64,000 bases of DNA from Bdellovibrio bacteriovorus (GCF_001592735.1 NZ_LUKE01000001.1:1086957-1150956); one strand, 5' to 3'. Positions 35,413 to 44,854 are shown, counted from the stretch's first letter. The notes: a model not told the origin generated them from the sequence alone. Numbers and translations are program-made.

Positions 35413-37155
35413 TTAATGGCTTGGCTGCGGGAGCCCGGCGTTCCTTTTTTTAAGCGCCTCTTGAATTTCTTCGCAACGCTGATTGGTCAGTGGATATTTT
35501 AAAGCGAATAAAAGAGAGATGAGACTTAAAATTATCGGAAGCGATATTTCGATAAGGCGCATCATGAACAGACTTTGCGGAGTTTGTTGGGTTAGTTGCG
35601 CTAAAGACACATCTACAGAGGGGGGAATTCTTTCGATTCTCTGCATCGCGTTCAAATTTTTTAGCTCATTCTGAATATTATCCACATTCTGCAACAAAAG
35701 TTCTCTGTGCGTACTTGAAGACTCGCCACCTTGAAACTCCGTCGCTAAATGTTGCTTTAGCGCCTCAGCTTTCTGCTCTGCCTTAACTAAAAATTCTTGC
35801 AGGGGTTTGCTTGGCTCTGCCTTTCCAAGTTCCGCCCGAATTTCATTTACACTGCCCCGCAAATCATCCACACGCGTCACTTGAGCTTCATCAAATTGGG
35901 TAAAAATAATCAGCAATCCCGTCACCAGACTCGCAAAAGCCGATCCCATTTTTATGAACCACCAATAAACTGAATAATAAGAACCTTCCGCTCTTTTGCC
36001 AGATCTCAAATCATCTTCGTCACAGATATCCGCAAGCATTGAAGTGCTCAGCGTAAAGAAAAATAACATTCCGGCAGAAAGCAGAATTGTCGGAATCACC
36101 ATCAGGTATGGATATTCTTTGCTGTAACAAAAAATCTTCGCCACTTGCGCTAACACCATCAATGCAATCGAAAGGATCAATGTATTGCGCTTACCCATTT
36201 TGGGCGACAGCCAATTGAGCGGGAACACGGCAAGTAAACCCGTGATCGCCCAGATTGTGCCATTGATCCCCAATAAAGGACCCGCCGCCGCCTTATCACC
36301 ACCGTAAATATAAAATATCGAGATATAATAATTCAAAAGACTGACGAAGTTAAAGCCCATCGCCAAGGTGAAAACAGTCACAACCAAGTAAATGAAGTTT
36401 TTATTTTGCACGATGTACTTCATGTCCGCCCAAAAACTGGAACGTTTTTCGTTAGACACAGTTTTAATTTCAACGTTTTCAGGTTCTTTCAAATCCAAGA
36501 ACCACCAAATCGAGGCCGGAATCAAAAAGATCGCGATCAGAATAGAAACATAGCGCATGCCATCGGCTTCTGAACCGCCCGGACCTTTGAAAATTTCCAT
36601 TCCCGCTAAAGCGAACAACCAAGGGGTTGCCATCGCAAAAAGATTTCCGAAAAAGCTTTTAGCACTGAATAAACGCGTGCGTTCATGAGAATTCGGAGTG
36701 ATCTCCATCCCCAGAGCACCATGCGGAATTTCAAAAACCGTACAAGCCGAAAAGAAAATTAAAACAGAAACTAAAATGTATGAAAGTTGAAACCATTGAA
36801 AAGCACCCTCGCTCGGAAACCAAGAAATCACCGACTCGTGTTTGGGCACCCACCACATCATCACAAAACTCAAAGCAACTGAGATTCCACCGACTAAAAC
36901 GTAAGGACGTCTGCGTCCCCAGCGAGTGCGCGTGTTGTCCGAAAGATGGCCTACGATAGGATCAGAAACCGCATCCCAAACTCTGGGAATAATTAAAATC
37001 ACACCCAGCCAGAAAGCGCTTAAACCTAAACTGATATTTCCAATAAGACCAATAAGCTGTCCGGCAATATTGAATAACGCAATGGGGATCAAACCCCCCG
37101 CACCAAACACGATAAGCTGTCTTAAGGGAACGCGGTCATTTAATTCTGATTTCAT
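35413..37155 (-). CDS. GPH/MFS family sugar:cation symporter
   Basis: A 580-residue membrane protein with 12 expected transmembrane helices. The loop DPIVGHLSDNTRTRWGRRRPY matches the GPH (MelB-like) family and not general MFS. A non-conserved hydrophilic insertion of about 100 residues (about 440-540, coiled-coil-like, Glu/Lys-rich) separates the last helices, which is unusual. It lies upstream of the glucoamylase-like gene and probably imports the products of its hydrolysis. Substrate is unknown. Confidence 0.88.
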   Translation of the reverse strand: MKSELNDRVPLRQLIVFGAGGLIPIALFNIAGQLIGLIGNISLGLSAFWLGVILIIPRVWDAVSDPIVGHLSDNTRTRWGRRRPYVLVGGISVALSFVMMWWVPKHESVISWFPSEGAFQWFQLSYILVSVLIFFSACTVFEIPHGALGMEITPNSHERTRLFSAKSFFGNLFAMATPWLFALAGMEIFKGPGGSEADGMRYVSILIAIFLIPASIWWFLDLKEPENVEIKTVSNEKRSSFWADMKYIVQNKNFIYLVVTVFTLAMGFNFVSLLNYYISIFYIYGGDKAAAGPLLGINGTIWAITGLLAVFPLNWLSPKMGKRNTLILSIALMVLAQVAKIFCYSKEYPYLMVIPTILLSAGMLFFFTLSTSMLADICDEDDLRSGKRAEGSYYSVYWWFIKMGSAFASLVTGLLIIFTQFDEAQVTRVDDLRGSVNEIRAELGKAEPSKPLQEFLVKAEQKAEALKQHLATEFQGGESSSTHRELLLQNVDNIQNELKNLNAMQRIERIPPSVDVSLAQLTQQTPQSLFMMRLIEISLPIILSLISLLFALKYPLTNQRCEEIQEALKKRNAGLPQPSH

Positions 37156-37246
37156 TCCTCAGCTTTAAGATGTTCCGCGTTGTAATGCACCTTAAATAGT
37201 CAAAAACATGGGGCATCAAAGGCCGAAATCGTTTAAAAATAGATCC

Positions 37247-37723
37247 ATGATTGAAAGCATTGTTGTGCGCGAACCTTCAGAGCAAGAATTTTTAGATCTA
37301 GCCCGATTTTCATATGAGAACTTCATCCTTGGAATGGCGAAATCATCAGGTCAATCAGCTGAAGAACTTAGAAAACAAATGGGCGGTCCACCTATTCTCC
37401 GGTCTGAGGCAGATCATTGGTTGATGGTCACACAGAACAATAAAAAAGTGGGCTTCGTTTGGTTCCAACTGAATAACGACAATAAATCGGCCTTCGGGAT
37501 GGATATTTTTTTAGAGCCTGAATTCCGCAACCAAGGGATCGGTCGTCACGTCCTGAATCTATGCGCGCAGCGCTTGGCTGAGCTCGGTATAAAAACCGCA
37601 AAAATCTGCGTCTTTGAAGACAACGCCATCGCAAGATCTCTTTACAAATCTTTAGGCTTTGAAACCGAAAGCTTTGATGAGGCTCGACGTCAGTTCACGC
37701 TATCCATGGATTTAAAGGTCTAA
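37247..37723 (+). CDS. GNAT family N-acetyltransferase
   Basis: A 158-residue acetyltransferase. The acetyl-CoA-binding motif A reads LEPEFRNQGIGRHVLNLCAQ (about residues 94-113), followed by the helix-strand KICVFEDNAIARSLYKSLGF (motif B). The ATG at 37247 gives the typical N terminus; an upstream ATG at 37208 adds 13 residues of doubtful value. Substrate is unknown. It is convergent with the broken DHFR-family gene, overlapping by 4 bp. Confidence 0.85.
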   Translation: MIESIVVREPSEQEFLDLARFSYENFILGMAKSSGQSAEELRKQMGGPPILRSEADHWLMVTQNNKKVGFVWFQLNNDNKSAFGMDIFLEPEFRNQGIGRHVLNLCAQRLAELGIKTAKICVFEDNAIARSLYKSLGFETESFDEARRQFTLSMDLKV

Positions 37724-38378
37724 CCTTCCTGCGCCCAACGTTCACGACGTTTAAGCTCTGCTTCACTGGGTGTATCTTCTAAGAAAGTACCAACAGGAAC
37801 ATTTCCGGAAGGTTCATAAGTCGCAATGGTCACACCTGTCGTTGAGACTTCAGAGTTCACCATCTTCATTGCAAAAGGTGGCGTGCCTTCACCAAAAAGA
37901 CGTCGTCCTTTTCCTAAAACCACAGGGAAAGTCAGAATCGTTAAACGATCTACTAAATTTTCAGCGAAAAGCTGTGGATAAAGGGTTGAGCTTCCTTGAA
38001 TTAAAAGATCTGGCCCGCTGCCAGATTTGATTTTTTTAGCTCTTCGATACTTGCCACACGATGGCTATTATTCCAATCAAGCGTGTCGTTACTCGAGGTT
38101 AAAACATATTTCTTGGTGCGATTAAACGGACGCGCCACCGGATTATCATCGCCAAAGTAGGGCCAGTAAGCCGCAAAAATTTCGTAAGTCTTTTTTCCCA
38201 AAAGAAGATCATATTCACCCATGATAATTTTCCCAATGGCATTACCGGTGATATCGTCAGAATGTGGCGGAATCCATCCACCAAATTTAAATCCTCCCCT
38301 TGGATCTTCAGTAGGACCTCCTGGAGCTTGCATAACGCCGTCGAGTGATAAAAAAACTGAGCCGATAATTCTTCTCAT
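37720..38378 (-). pseudogene. DHFR/RibD-C family gene split by a frameshift
   Basis: Two frames together make one dihydrofolate-reductase-like protein. The first part (from 38378) starts MRRIIGSVFLSLDGVMQAPGG, carries GKIIMGEYDLLLGKKTYEIF, and runs until a stop soon after ASIEELKK. The second part continues in another frame (KSGSGPDLLIQGSSTLYPQLF, then VVLGKGRRLFGEGTPPFAM) to 37720. The break lies in a run of seven A (about 38032-38038 on the minus strand); one extra A would restore the frame through ELKKIKSG. It could be a true mutation, sequencing error, or slippage. AGGAGGCC lies upstream of the ATG. Confidence 0.82.
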
Positions 38379-38392
38379 GGAGGCCTCCTGGT

Positions 38393-38420
38393 AAGGCCGA
38401 CAAGATTTCCTTATCGGCTT
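38393..38420 (-). terminator. Imperfect stem-loop between redoxin and DHFR genes
   Basis: Read on the minus strand, AAGCCGATAAG pairs with CTTGTCGGCCTT around a GAAAT loop. No T-run follows. It lies between the redoxin stop (38452) and the DHFR-like start (38378). Confidence 0.4.
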
Positions 38421-38451
38421 TCATGTGTTAACAGTGACACTATTCTTTATT

Positions 38452-39054
38452 CTACTGATATTTTACCGAGCAACCATAAGGGCGCGCTGAAGATACTTCG
38501 ATCTTTTTATTGGCCATGCCCGCATCAAGTGCGGCCGAAACATAGTTTGTCGAAGCTGGGATCACTTTAGGATCTGAAGAATCATTATTATCAATTCCAC
38601 CGGCATAAACGACATTTCCGCTTGGGTCGATCACGTACATGTGCGGAGTTGTTTTAGCTCCGTAAGCTTTCCCCATCACACCTGATTCATCAAGCAAGAT
38701 AGCCGAAGCGGCCGCCTTTTTTTCAGTCGCCGTTTTTAAAGTATCTGCTGGTGATTGGTGACCTTGTTTGCCTTTTGCTGAAGAAACGACCGTATACCAA
38801 ATAACGCCCTTACCGGTGTAGTTCTTTTGTAAGCCCTGCATGTTGTTGCTGTCGTAATGCTTTTTTACGTAAGGGCAGTCTTTGTTAAACCATTCAAGGA
38901 CAACCCATTTGCCTTTGTTTTCAGACAGGGTGCGCGTTTTGCCGTTAGCATCTTTGACTTCAAATGCAGGGGCTGGCTTACCAGGAATGGCTTCGGCATG
39001 TGCTAAGCCCATTGGCATCAACGCTAAAATCGCTAGTGTGATTAGTTTTTTCAT
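38452..39054 (-). CDS. Secreted redoxin/thioredoxin-fold protein
   Basis: A 200-residue protein with a signal peptide (ITLAILALMPMGLAHA). The fold is of the redoxin/AhpC-TSA type: APAFEVKDANGKTRTLSE, WVVLEWFNKDCPYVKKHYD, then AYGAKTTPHMYVIDPSGNVVYAG. The active-site motif is DCPYV with a single Cys, lacking the CxxC partner of thioredoxins. The C-terminal PYGCSVKYQ has a second Cys that may pair. The start overlaps the DsbD gene stop by 4 bp, so translation is coupled; DsbD may reduce it in the periplasm. Confidence 0.88.
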   Translation of the reverse strand: MKKLITLAILALMPMGLAHAEAIPGKPAPAFEVKDANGKTRTLSENKGKWVVLEWFNKDCPYVKKHYDSNNMQGLQKNYTGKGVIWYTVVSSAKGKQGHQSPADTLKTATEKKAAASAILLDESGVMGKAYGAKTTPHMYVIDPSGNVVYAGGIDNNDSSDPKVIPASTNYVSAALDAGMANKKIEVSSARPYGCSVKYQ

Positions 39055-41072
39055 TTTTCCTCCTTCAAGGGAATTAAATCATGGATCATATCAATCGTTA
39101 AAATTTGGGGAAGCAAGCGGGTCTTAGCATCTTTGCCAGAATAAAAGGCGTAAACCGGGACAGAATTCCGCCCCAGCTTTGATAATGCGGCCGTTATAGC
39201 CGGATCTTGCTTTGTCCAGTCAGCACGCATACGTAAAATATTTCCTTTTTTAAAAATCTCGTCTGCGGTGGCGGTTTCTAAGACCGCTTTTTTATTTACC
39301 TGGCAAGTAATACACCATGCGGCCGTAAAATCGATAAATACCGGCTGCCCGCTTTGCAAGGCCGATTGCAATTTGTTTTCATCGTAAGAAGTCCACGCAG
39401 AATTGCTAGAAACTTCTGCAGAGGCTTCAGCTGTCTGCACCTGTTTTCCCGAATAGGTAAGCGCGGAGATGGCTAATATCCACGCGATGACTTTCCATAA
39501 AGATTTTCTTCCGTGTCCCAACCACAATGCAAAAGAAAGAATTAAAAGTGCAGCACCAGTCGCAAGCCATCCTTGGGATCCCGTTTGCAAACCTAAAACC
39601 CACAACAACCACAGAACTGTCGCAAATAGTGGAAATGCAAAAAACTGCTTCACCGTTTCCATCCACGCGCCCGGCTTAGGCATTTTTTGCGCAAGCTTTT
39701 GACTTAAGGTTAAAGCCAAATATGGAAGTGCTAAACCCATGCCTAAAAATATAAATACCAGCATTGCTTGCCAGCCCGGCATGGTCGCGGTCGCACCCAA
39801 AGCCGTGCCCATAAAGGGTCCCGTGCAAGGAGCGGCAATGAATACCGACAGCACACCCGTCGCAAATGACCCCTGCCAACGAATACGGCCCGTGGAATTC
39901 ATAATCGCCGTGCCGAATTCAAAAACGCCTAAAAAATTGAGCGCCATCATCCAGAACAGAACAATCAAGCCAAACACGACAAGTGGAGATTGCAATTGAA
40001 AGCCCCATCCGACCGAGGCACCAAGGCTGCGTAAAATTAGAAATCCCGCACCCAACCCCGCAAAAGTTGTCAAAACCCCGGCAGCATAAAGCCATCCATC
40101 TTTTCTGCGCTCTTGAGCATTTTCATTTTTTAAAAGTGAAACAGCTTTGATCGAGATAACCGGAAAAACACAAGGCATAAGATTTAACAACATGCCACCC
40201 AGAAGGGCTGAGCCCAAAATCACCGCCAGAACTGCAAAGCTGACGGGCTCTGTAGTTGCCGTCAAAGCGCCAATTTGTAGGCCCGAAAACTTATAAGCCT
40301 TCTTATCCGCCACCAATAAAAAACCTAAACTTGCGGGCTTTTGCGCCGTGGCTGATTTTTGAAAAGCGACTTCAAATCCAGAATCAGTTTTTGTGATTTT
40401 TGGCTGAGCTGGTTGAACATATTCAGGATCTACCGGGAAAAGGTCGACCTCTGATGGCAGATTGGCTTTAGATGATACGAAGACCTTTAAACCACCTTCC
40501 GGAAGTTCTGAAACCGCTAAGCGATAGGGAGAATCCAATCCTGCAGATGGAATTTTATTTTCAAAAGAATTTAATTTTGATTGGATCTCTTTCGCAAATA
40601 CCGTCTCAGTTCCCTTTATATCTCGAGATAAGGATAATACTCCAAATCCAGGGACGCATTCTTCTTGGCAGACCAACCATTCTAAATTCACCTCCATCTT
40701 AAGTGATGCCGCCATACCCGTTTTTACTTTCAACAGATAGGCAACGTCCCCTTCATAACCAAAGTTCGTCAAATGCGCGATCGGAAGTCTTGCAGGGTAC
40801 GGCCAAAGGATCTCACCCACTTCAGCATTTTTGGATTTGATTTGAAATTTAGGCGCAGAGCCTGAATCCCCAGGATTTTTCCAATACACATGCCAATGTG
40901 GATCCGGGCGAAAGCGAATGCCGATAACAGTTTCAGAATTTTCAGCAAAAATTTGCGGCGCCAACCAATCAATTTGAATATGCGGACCTTTCAAAGTTTC
41001 TGATGCAAATGAAACTTGAAACGTCATGAAAACTAAGGCGAACACGCTGACAAGGCGAAGCATTTTTCTCAT
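39051..41072 (-). CDS. DsbD-family thiol:disulfide interchange protein
   Basis: A 673-residue membrane protein that carries electrons from cytoplasmic thioredoxin to the periplasm. A signal peptide (SVFALVFMTFQVSFASE) leads to an N-terminal periplasmic domain (about 25-255; with CQEECVPG). A DsbD membrane part follows (about 275-520; GGMLLNLMPCVFPVISIK and FIAAPCTGPFMGTALGA, two conserved Cys). The C-terminal thioredoxin-like domain has AAWCITCQVNKKAVLET (CITC). The order matches ScsB/DsbD-like proteins. I chose the ATG at 41072; no strong Shine-Dalgarno is seen. It overlaps the downstream redoxin gene by 4 bp. Confidence 0.92.
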   Translation of the reverse strand: MRKMLRLVSVFALVFMTFQVSFASETLKGPHIQIDWLAPQIFAENSETVIGIRFRPDPHWHVYWKNPGDSGSAPKFQIKSKNAEVGEILWPYPARLPIAHLTNFGYEGDVAYLLKVKTGMAASLKMEVNLEWLVCQEECVPGFGVLSLSRDIKGTETVFAKEIQSKLNSFENKIPSAGLDSPYRLAVSELPEGGLKVFVSSKANLPSEVDLFPVDPEYVQPAQPKITKTDSGFEVAFQKSATAQKPASLGFLLVADKKAYKFSGLQIGALTATTEPVSFAVLAVILGSALLGGMLLNLMPCVFPVISIKAVSLLKNENAQERRKDGWLYAAGVLTTFAGLGAGFLILRSLGASVGWGFQLQSPLVVFGLIVLFWMMALNFLGVFEFGTAIMNSTGRIRWQGSFATGVLSVFIAAPCTGPFMGTALGATATMPGWQAMLVFIFLGMGLALPYLALTLSQKLAQKMPKPGAWMETVKQFFAFPLFATVLWLLWVLGLQTGSQGWLATGAALLILSFALWLGHGRKSLWKVIAWILAISALTYSGKQVQTAEASAEVSSNSAWTSYDENKLQSALQSGQPVFIDFTAAWCITCQVNKKAVLETATADEIFKKGNILRMRADWTKQDPAITAALSKLGRNSVPVYAFYSGKDAKTRLLPQILTIDMIHDLIPLKEEK

Positions 41073-41193
41073 AAAAGAAATGCTAAAGGCGACGCCTAGA
41101 AAATACAAGTTTACGGTCTTTGTTTTTCTTTAGTCTGGCTTACTAAAATGAACATGACTTGACCGAGTTTTATGAACGCGTTGAAATGGACAA

Positions 41194-41952
41194 ATGGCGA
41201 AATTATCTAACGAGGATAAATCATTATTTTTGAAACATGGAATTATTCGCCTGCGACGACGAGTTCCCTTAAAGCTTTTACAGAAAATCCAAAGCTCTAT
41301 CCGGACCGAGTTAGAGCGATTAAATATCATCTCTCAAGGAAAAATTTCTTCCGCCAAAATACAAAATCTTTCCGTCTTTCAACAAACGGGACGATTGGGG
41401 CAGCTTGTAAAAATCGGGCGCGAACTTGATCAAATAATCTCAACCGATTTAATAGACGACATGAACTTTCTTGCAGGCAAAAAGTTAAAGCCTGTTCAAT
41501 TATCACCTCAACTGTTACTCTCGTTACCTCACCGAAAAGACTGGTCTTTAGATCATCTGAATTGGCATTTGGATTTGGAAATCCCCTATCATGACGTAAT
41601 TCCGGGGATTCAAGCCTTTGTGTTGATTGACGACCTTAAAGTCCACGGCGGAGCCACCTTAGCGATTGCCGGATCTCACAAGCTTCCTTACTCCAATAAA
41701 CCAGAATCTGAAAGCGCCCAAAAGTTGCTTCGTCAAGACGAAATATTCAGGCCCCTTTTTGATGGCGCAATTCAGAATCCGGAGAGATATTTCAGGCCTA
41801 AAAATATGTCAGGAATTGAAGTATTCCTGGTTGAGATGCATGGAAGCGCTGGAGATGTCTATTTGATGGACTTGCGTGTTTTACATTCTCCTTCGATTAA
41901 TGCGACCAAGAATATTCGGATGATGGCAACCAACCGTTTCGTTTTAACATGA
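41194..41952 (+). CDS. Phytanoyl-CoA-dioxygenase-like protein
   Basis: A 252-residue protein with the PhyH-type iron/2-oxoglutarate oxygenase pattern. The motif NWHLDLEIPYHD supplies an H-x-D pair, IPGIQAFVLIDDL...GGATLAIAGSHK is the PhyH core, and VLHSPSINATKNIRMMATNRF supplies the distal His and the 2OG-binding Arg. The fold region is about residues 100-250. The first 90 residues are helical and not diagnostic. Substrate is unknown. It is divergent from dsbD and alone. Confidence 0.8.
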   Translation: MAKLSNEDKSLFLKHGIIRLRRRVPLKLLQKIQSSIRTELERLNIISQGKISSAKIQNLSVFQQTGRLGQLVKIGRELDQIISTDLIDDMNFLAGKKLKPVQLSPQLLLSLPHRKDWSLDHLNWHLDLEIPYHDVIPGIQAFVLIDDLKVHGGATLAIAGSHKLPYSNKPESESAQKLLRQDEIFRPLFDGAIQNPERYFRPKNMSGIEVFLVEMHGSAGDVYLMDLRVLHSPSINATKNIRMMATNRFVLT

Positions 41953-42037
41953 TTTAGATCTTTCTAATAAAAAACAAATTACCTCTGCCGAATGATCAAT
42001 GTTAGTATTTAAGTATACACCTCGCTAAGGAGATCCC

Positions 42038-42409
42038 ATGGCACAGTATGTAGATGGTTTTGTTATCCCGGTACCTAAAAAGAATTTAGCCAAATATAAA
42101 AAAATGGCCAAACTAGGTCGTAAAGTTTGGATGGAATACGGTGCTTTGGATTATGTGGAATGTGTTGGCGAATCTATTGACGGCCCCTGGGGAACTCCAT
42201 TTACCAAGCTATGCAAATTAAAATCGGATGAAGTTTTGATCTTTGCTTACATCGTTTACAAATCAAAATCTGCAAGAAACGCGATCAACAAAAAAGTCAT
42301 GAGTGATCCGCGAATGAATCCTGAGCACCATGAAAACATCTTTAATATGAAAAGATTCTCTGCCGGCGGATTCCAAGTCATCGTTCAGGCCAAAAAAGGA
42401 AAAAAATAG
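42038..42409 (+). CDS. DUF1428 family protein
   Basis: A 123-residue protein. The opening MAQYVDGFVIPVPKKNLAKY and the following YVECVGESID with the late FNMKRFSAGGFQVIVQA match DUF1428 (YbaA-like), a ferredoxin-like-fold family of unknown function. AAGGAG lies 6 nt upstream of the ATG. It is followed after 4 bp by the FBP gene, so both are one unit. Confidence 0.9.
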   Translation: MAQYVDGFVIPVPKKNLAKYKKMAKLGRKVWMEYGALDYVECVGESIDGPWGTPFTKLCKLKSDEVLIFAYIVYKSKSARNAINKKVMSDPRMNPEHHENIFNMKRFSAGGFQVIVQAKKGKK

Positions 42410-42413
42410 CAAG

Positions 42414-42911
42414 ATGCATACGCAATCAAATAATTTTCTGAAAGAAAACTTGTTCACGATTAATTCTGAAGAGGAACTCGTGAATTCTTTTCGCGCGCGA
42501 GATCAGAAAAAACTAGTTCTGCCAGAAAAAGTAAACTTTCCGCTACACGCTCGGTCGTACTTTACATGGAAAGAATCTTCGGGTGTTTACACTTATCTAG
42601 TTATTAAACTTCCTAATTGGGATATGCCACGCGGGGTGGTTTTTAAAAGAACTCCCTCAACAGGAGAGCCCACTGGCGGCCTTTGCAGTTGGTGTAATGC
42701 GTATGGCAGTTCGGAAGATATTGGCATGTTGTCAGTCGCAATGAATAACAACGTCAGCTTTTCTTATTTCATCTGCCAAGACTTAAGCTGCATCGAGAAA
42801 ATCGAAGATGCGGCAAACTTGTCAGGAAAAGATCCTGAGAAATATATTGCTGAACTTTATTTTCGCATCGGCAAAATGTTTGAAAAGATCAGCGGGTACA
42901 AGCCGGAATAA
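42414..42911 (+). CDS. FBP-type elongation factor G-binding-like protein
   Basis: A 165-residue protein. The C-terminal half holds the treble-clef zinc pattern of the FBP/FusB family: LCSWCNAYG (C-x2-C) and FICQDLSCIEKIED (C-x4-C). FusB-type proteins bind elongation factor G; whether this one does so is not known. The N-terminal 60 residues (NFLKENLFTINSEEELVNSF) are not diagnostic. It follows the DUF1428 gene by 4 bp. The stop is one base from the convergent HxlR gene. Confidence 0.85.
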   Translation: MHTQSNNFLKENLFTINSEEELVNSFRARDQKKLVLPEKVNFPLHARSYFTWKESSGVYTYLVIKLPNWDMPRGVVFKRTPSTGEPTGGLCSWCNAYGSSEDIGMLSVAMNNNVSFSYFICQDLSCIEKIEDAANLSGKDPEKYIAELYFRIGKMFEKISGYKPE

Positions 42912-43247
42912 CTAGCGGTGCTCCATTCCCCACTTAGCCATCATATCTAAAATAGAATTTAAGGTTTTCCCTTTATTCGTTAATGAATATTCCACGCGCG
43001 GAGGAATCTGTTCGAATACTTCGCGCTTAATAATTTTATCATCTTCAAGTTCACGCAATTGCAACGTCAGCACCCGCGCGGAAGGCCCCCCGGAAAGACG
43101 TTGTAATTCGTTAAAGCGTTTGGCTCCGGACATAAGGTGATACAAGACCATGGGCTTCCATTTACCACCAATAACCTGCATCGTTTTCGTCACCGGACAC
43201 GGGGCCACTTTGGTCATTTTCTCGACTTTGACCTTTTCTTTAAGCAT
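42912..43247 (-). CDS. HxlR family winged-helix regulator
   Basis: A 111-residue regulator. The conserved N-terminal motif CPVTKTMQVIGGKWKPMVLYHL has the cysteine at the position where electrophile-sensing HxlR members carry theirs. The recognition helix lies in LQRLSGGPSARVLTLQLREL and the wing in EQIPPRVEYSLTNKG. GAGGAG lies upstream of the ATG. It is divergent from an NmrA/QorB-like reductase; inverted repeats lie in the gap. Confidence 0.9.
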   Translation of the reverse strand: MLKEKVKVEKMTKVAPCPVTKTMQVIGGKWKPMVLYHLMSGAKRFNELQRLSGGPSARVLTLQLRELEDDKIIKREVFEQIPPRVEYSLTNKGKTLNSILDMMAKWGMEHR

Positions 43248-43296
43248 TTGTAACTCCTCATGTTTTTAAAATACTTTACAGTAACAAAATAGTGCG

Positions 43297-43314
43297 TACT
43301 TACAAAAGTAAAGT
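43297..43314. promoter_or_regulatory. HxlR operator candidate
   Basis: The site TACTTAC-AAAA-GTAAAGT (about 43297-43314) is a near-perfect inverted repeat, and a related ACTTTACAGTAA lies at about 43273-43284. Both are between the divergent HxlR and NmrA-like genes. Confidence 0.55.
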
Positions 43315-43379
43315 GACAGGTTTAGTATAGCATAAGTTCTTTCTTTTTAAAGAAGGCATATTACTTAAAGGAGCTATTT

Positions 43380-44228
43380 ATGATCGCAGTTACAGGAGCC
43401 ACCGGACATTTAGGCCAACACGTCATTAAAGAACTATTAAAACAAGGAACCAATCCTAAAGAAATCATCGCTATCGTCAGAGATAAGAACAAGGCTCAAG
43501 AATTTGCCTCAAAAGGAATCGAAGTCCGCGAAGCCAATTATACTTCCGCCGACTCTTTAGATAAAGCGCTTAAAAACGTTGATAAGTTGCTTTTAATTTC
43601 AGGCAACGAATTGGGTCAACGACTTACTCAACACACAAATGTTATTAACGCGGCAAAAAGAGCCAACGTAAAACTCGTCGCTTACACAAGCATTCTTAAA
43701 GCGGATACCAGCAAAATGATTTTAGCCGCTGAACACTTAGGAACAGAAAAAGTTCTGCAAGCTTCCGGCATTCCTTATGTTATTTTAAGAAATGGCTGGT
43801 ACATCGAAAACTACACCGATCAACTTCAGAATATTCTTGCCCATGGCGTGATCGCTGGCAGCGCCCAAAATGGAAAAGTAAGCGGTGCCGCCAGAGCCGA
43901 CTATGCCGCTGCGGCGGCAGCCGCTTTACTCGGAAAAGCTAAGACTAATTCAATCTATGAATTAGCGGGATCTCCATTTACCATGGCTGAACTTGCCGCC
44001 ACCATCACCAAAGCTTCCGGTAAAAAAGTCGAATACAAAGACATGCCCGCCCCGGATTATCAAAAAATGCTTTTAGGCTTTGGCTTACCTGCACCCGTGG
44101 CAGAAATGCTAGCCGATTCGGACGTGGGGATTGTGAGAGGAGATTTATACTCTGACAGAGACGACCTAAAAAATCTTATCGGTCGCCCCGCAAGCACGGT
44201 CGATTCAGTTTTAAAAACCTTATTATAA
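43380..44228 (+). CDS. NmrA/QorB-like NAD(P)H oxidoreductase
   Basis: A 282-residue atypical short-chain reductase. The cofactor motif AVTGATGHLGQHV is at residues about 3-15, with KLLLISGNELGQR and the later IPYVILRNGWYIENYTD typical of the NmrA/QorB quinone oxidoreductase group. It lacks the YxxxK pair of classical SDRs. AAAGGAG lies 6 nt upstream of the ATG. It is divergent from an HxlR regulator, so quinone-induced expression is the simplest model. Confidence 0.88.
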   Translation: MIAVTGATGHLGQHVIKELLKQGTNPKEIIAIVRDKNKAQEFASKGIEVREANYTSADSLDKALKNVDKLLLISGNELGQRLTQHTNVINAAKRANVKLVAYTSILKADTSKMILAAEHLGTEKVLQASGIPYVILRNGWYIENYTDQLQNILAHGVIAGSAQNGKVSGAARADYAAAAAAALLGKAKTNSIYELAGSPFTMAELAATITKASGKKVEYKDMPAPDYQKMLLGFGLPAPVAEMLADSDVGIVRGDLYSDRDDLKNLIGRPASTVDSVLKTLL

Positions 44229-44230
44229 GA

Positions 44231-44845
44231 CTATTTCGGTTGATGAATGACCATAAGTTCGTGGCGTTCATCAACCTTTAAACAAGCCATCCCGGCACTG
44301 GTGGCTGATTGAATGCCCAGATCAGCATCTTCAAAGGCAAGACAATCTTTAGGATCAACACCCAAGCGTTCCGCGCCCAATAAAAAGCAATCCGGAGCTG
44401 GCTTACCGTGTACGTAGTCTTCAGCACAAATCAGTTCGTTAAAATATTTTGCGAGACCTAATTGGTTTAACGTCGTTTCAACCGGCTTACGACGACTCCC
44501 CGTCACCACTGCCATAGGTAAAATTCCATGATAGTGCCGAATGATTTCCACCACCGAAACGACTTCTTTGACCTCTTTGATCGAAGCAAAATAAGAAACT
44601 TCTTTGGCCTTTAAAAATTCATCCACTGGGATTTCGATTTTGTGCATCTCGTTTAACATCTGCACAATCATCCTTGTGGGGCGACCTGCCCAAGCCATGT
44701 GCTGTTCGCGACTTAAAGTAAGGTTATAAATCGCCAGGCCTTCGTTCCAAGCACGCAAGTGCGCACCCATTGTATCTGCGACGGTGCCATCAAAATCAAA
44801 AAGAAGAGCCTTAAATTCGCGCTCGGGGAAATATTTTTTTAACAT
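44231..44845 (-). CDS. HAD family phosphatase (beta-phosphoglucomutase-like)
   Basis: A 204-residue HAD-superfamily hydrolase. Motif 1 LLFDFDGTVADTMGAHL (residues about 16-32) holds the nucleophile and acid-base Asp pair. Motif 2 is AVVTGSRRKP, motif 3 Lys and motif 4 are in GKPAPDCFLLGAERL and LAFEDADLGIQSA. The cap is of the small helical type. Substrate is unknown; sugar phosphates are the family expectation. It follows exonuclease III on the same strand by 9 bp. Confidence 0.88.
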   Translation of the reverse strand: MLKKYFPEREFKALLFDFDGTVADTMGAHLRAWNEGLAIYNLTLSREQHMAWAGRPTRMIVQMLNEMHKIEIPVDEFLKAKEVSYFASIKEVKEVVSVVEIIRHYHGILPMAVVTGSRRKPVETTLNQLGLAKYFNELICAEDYVHGKPAPDCFLLGAERLGVDPKDCLAFEDADLGIQSATSAGMACLKVDERHELMVIHQPK

Positions 44846-44854
44846 CTTTTACCG

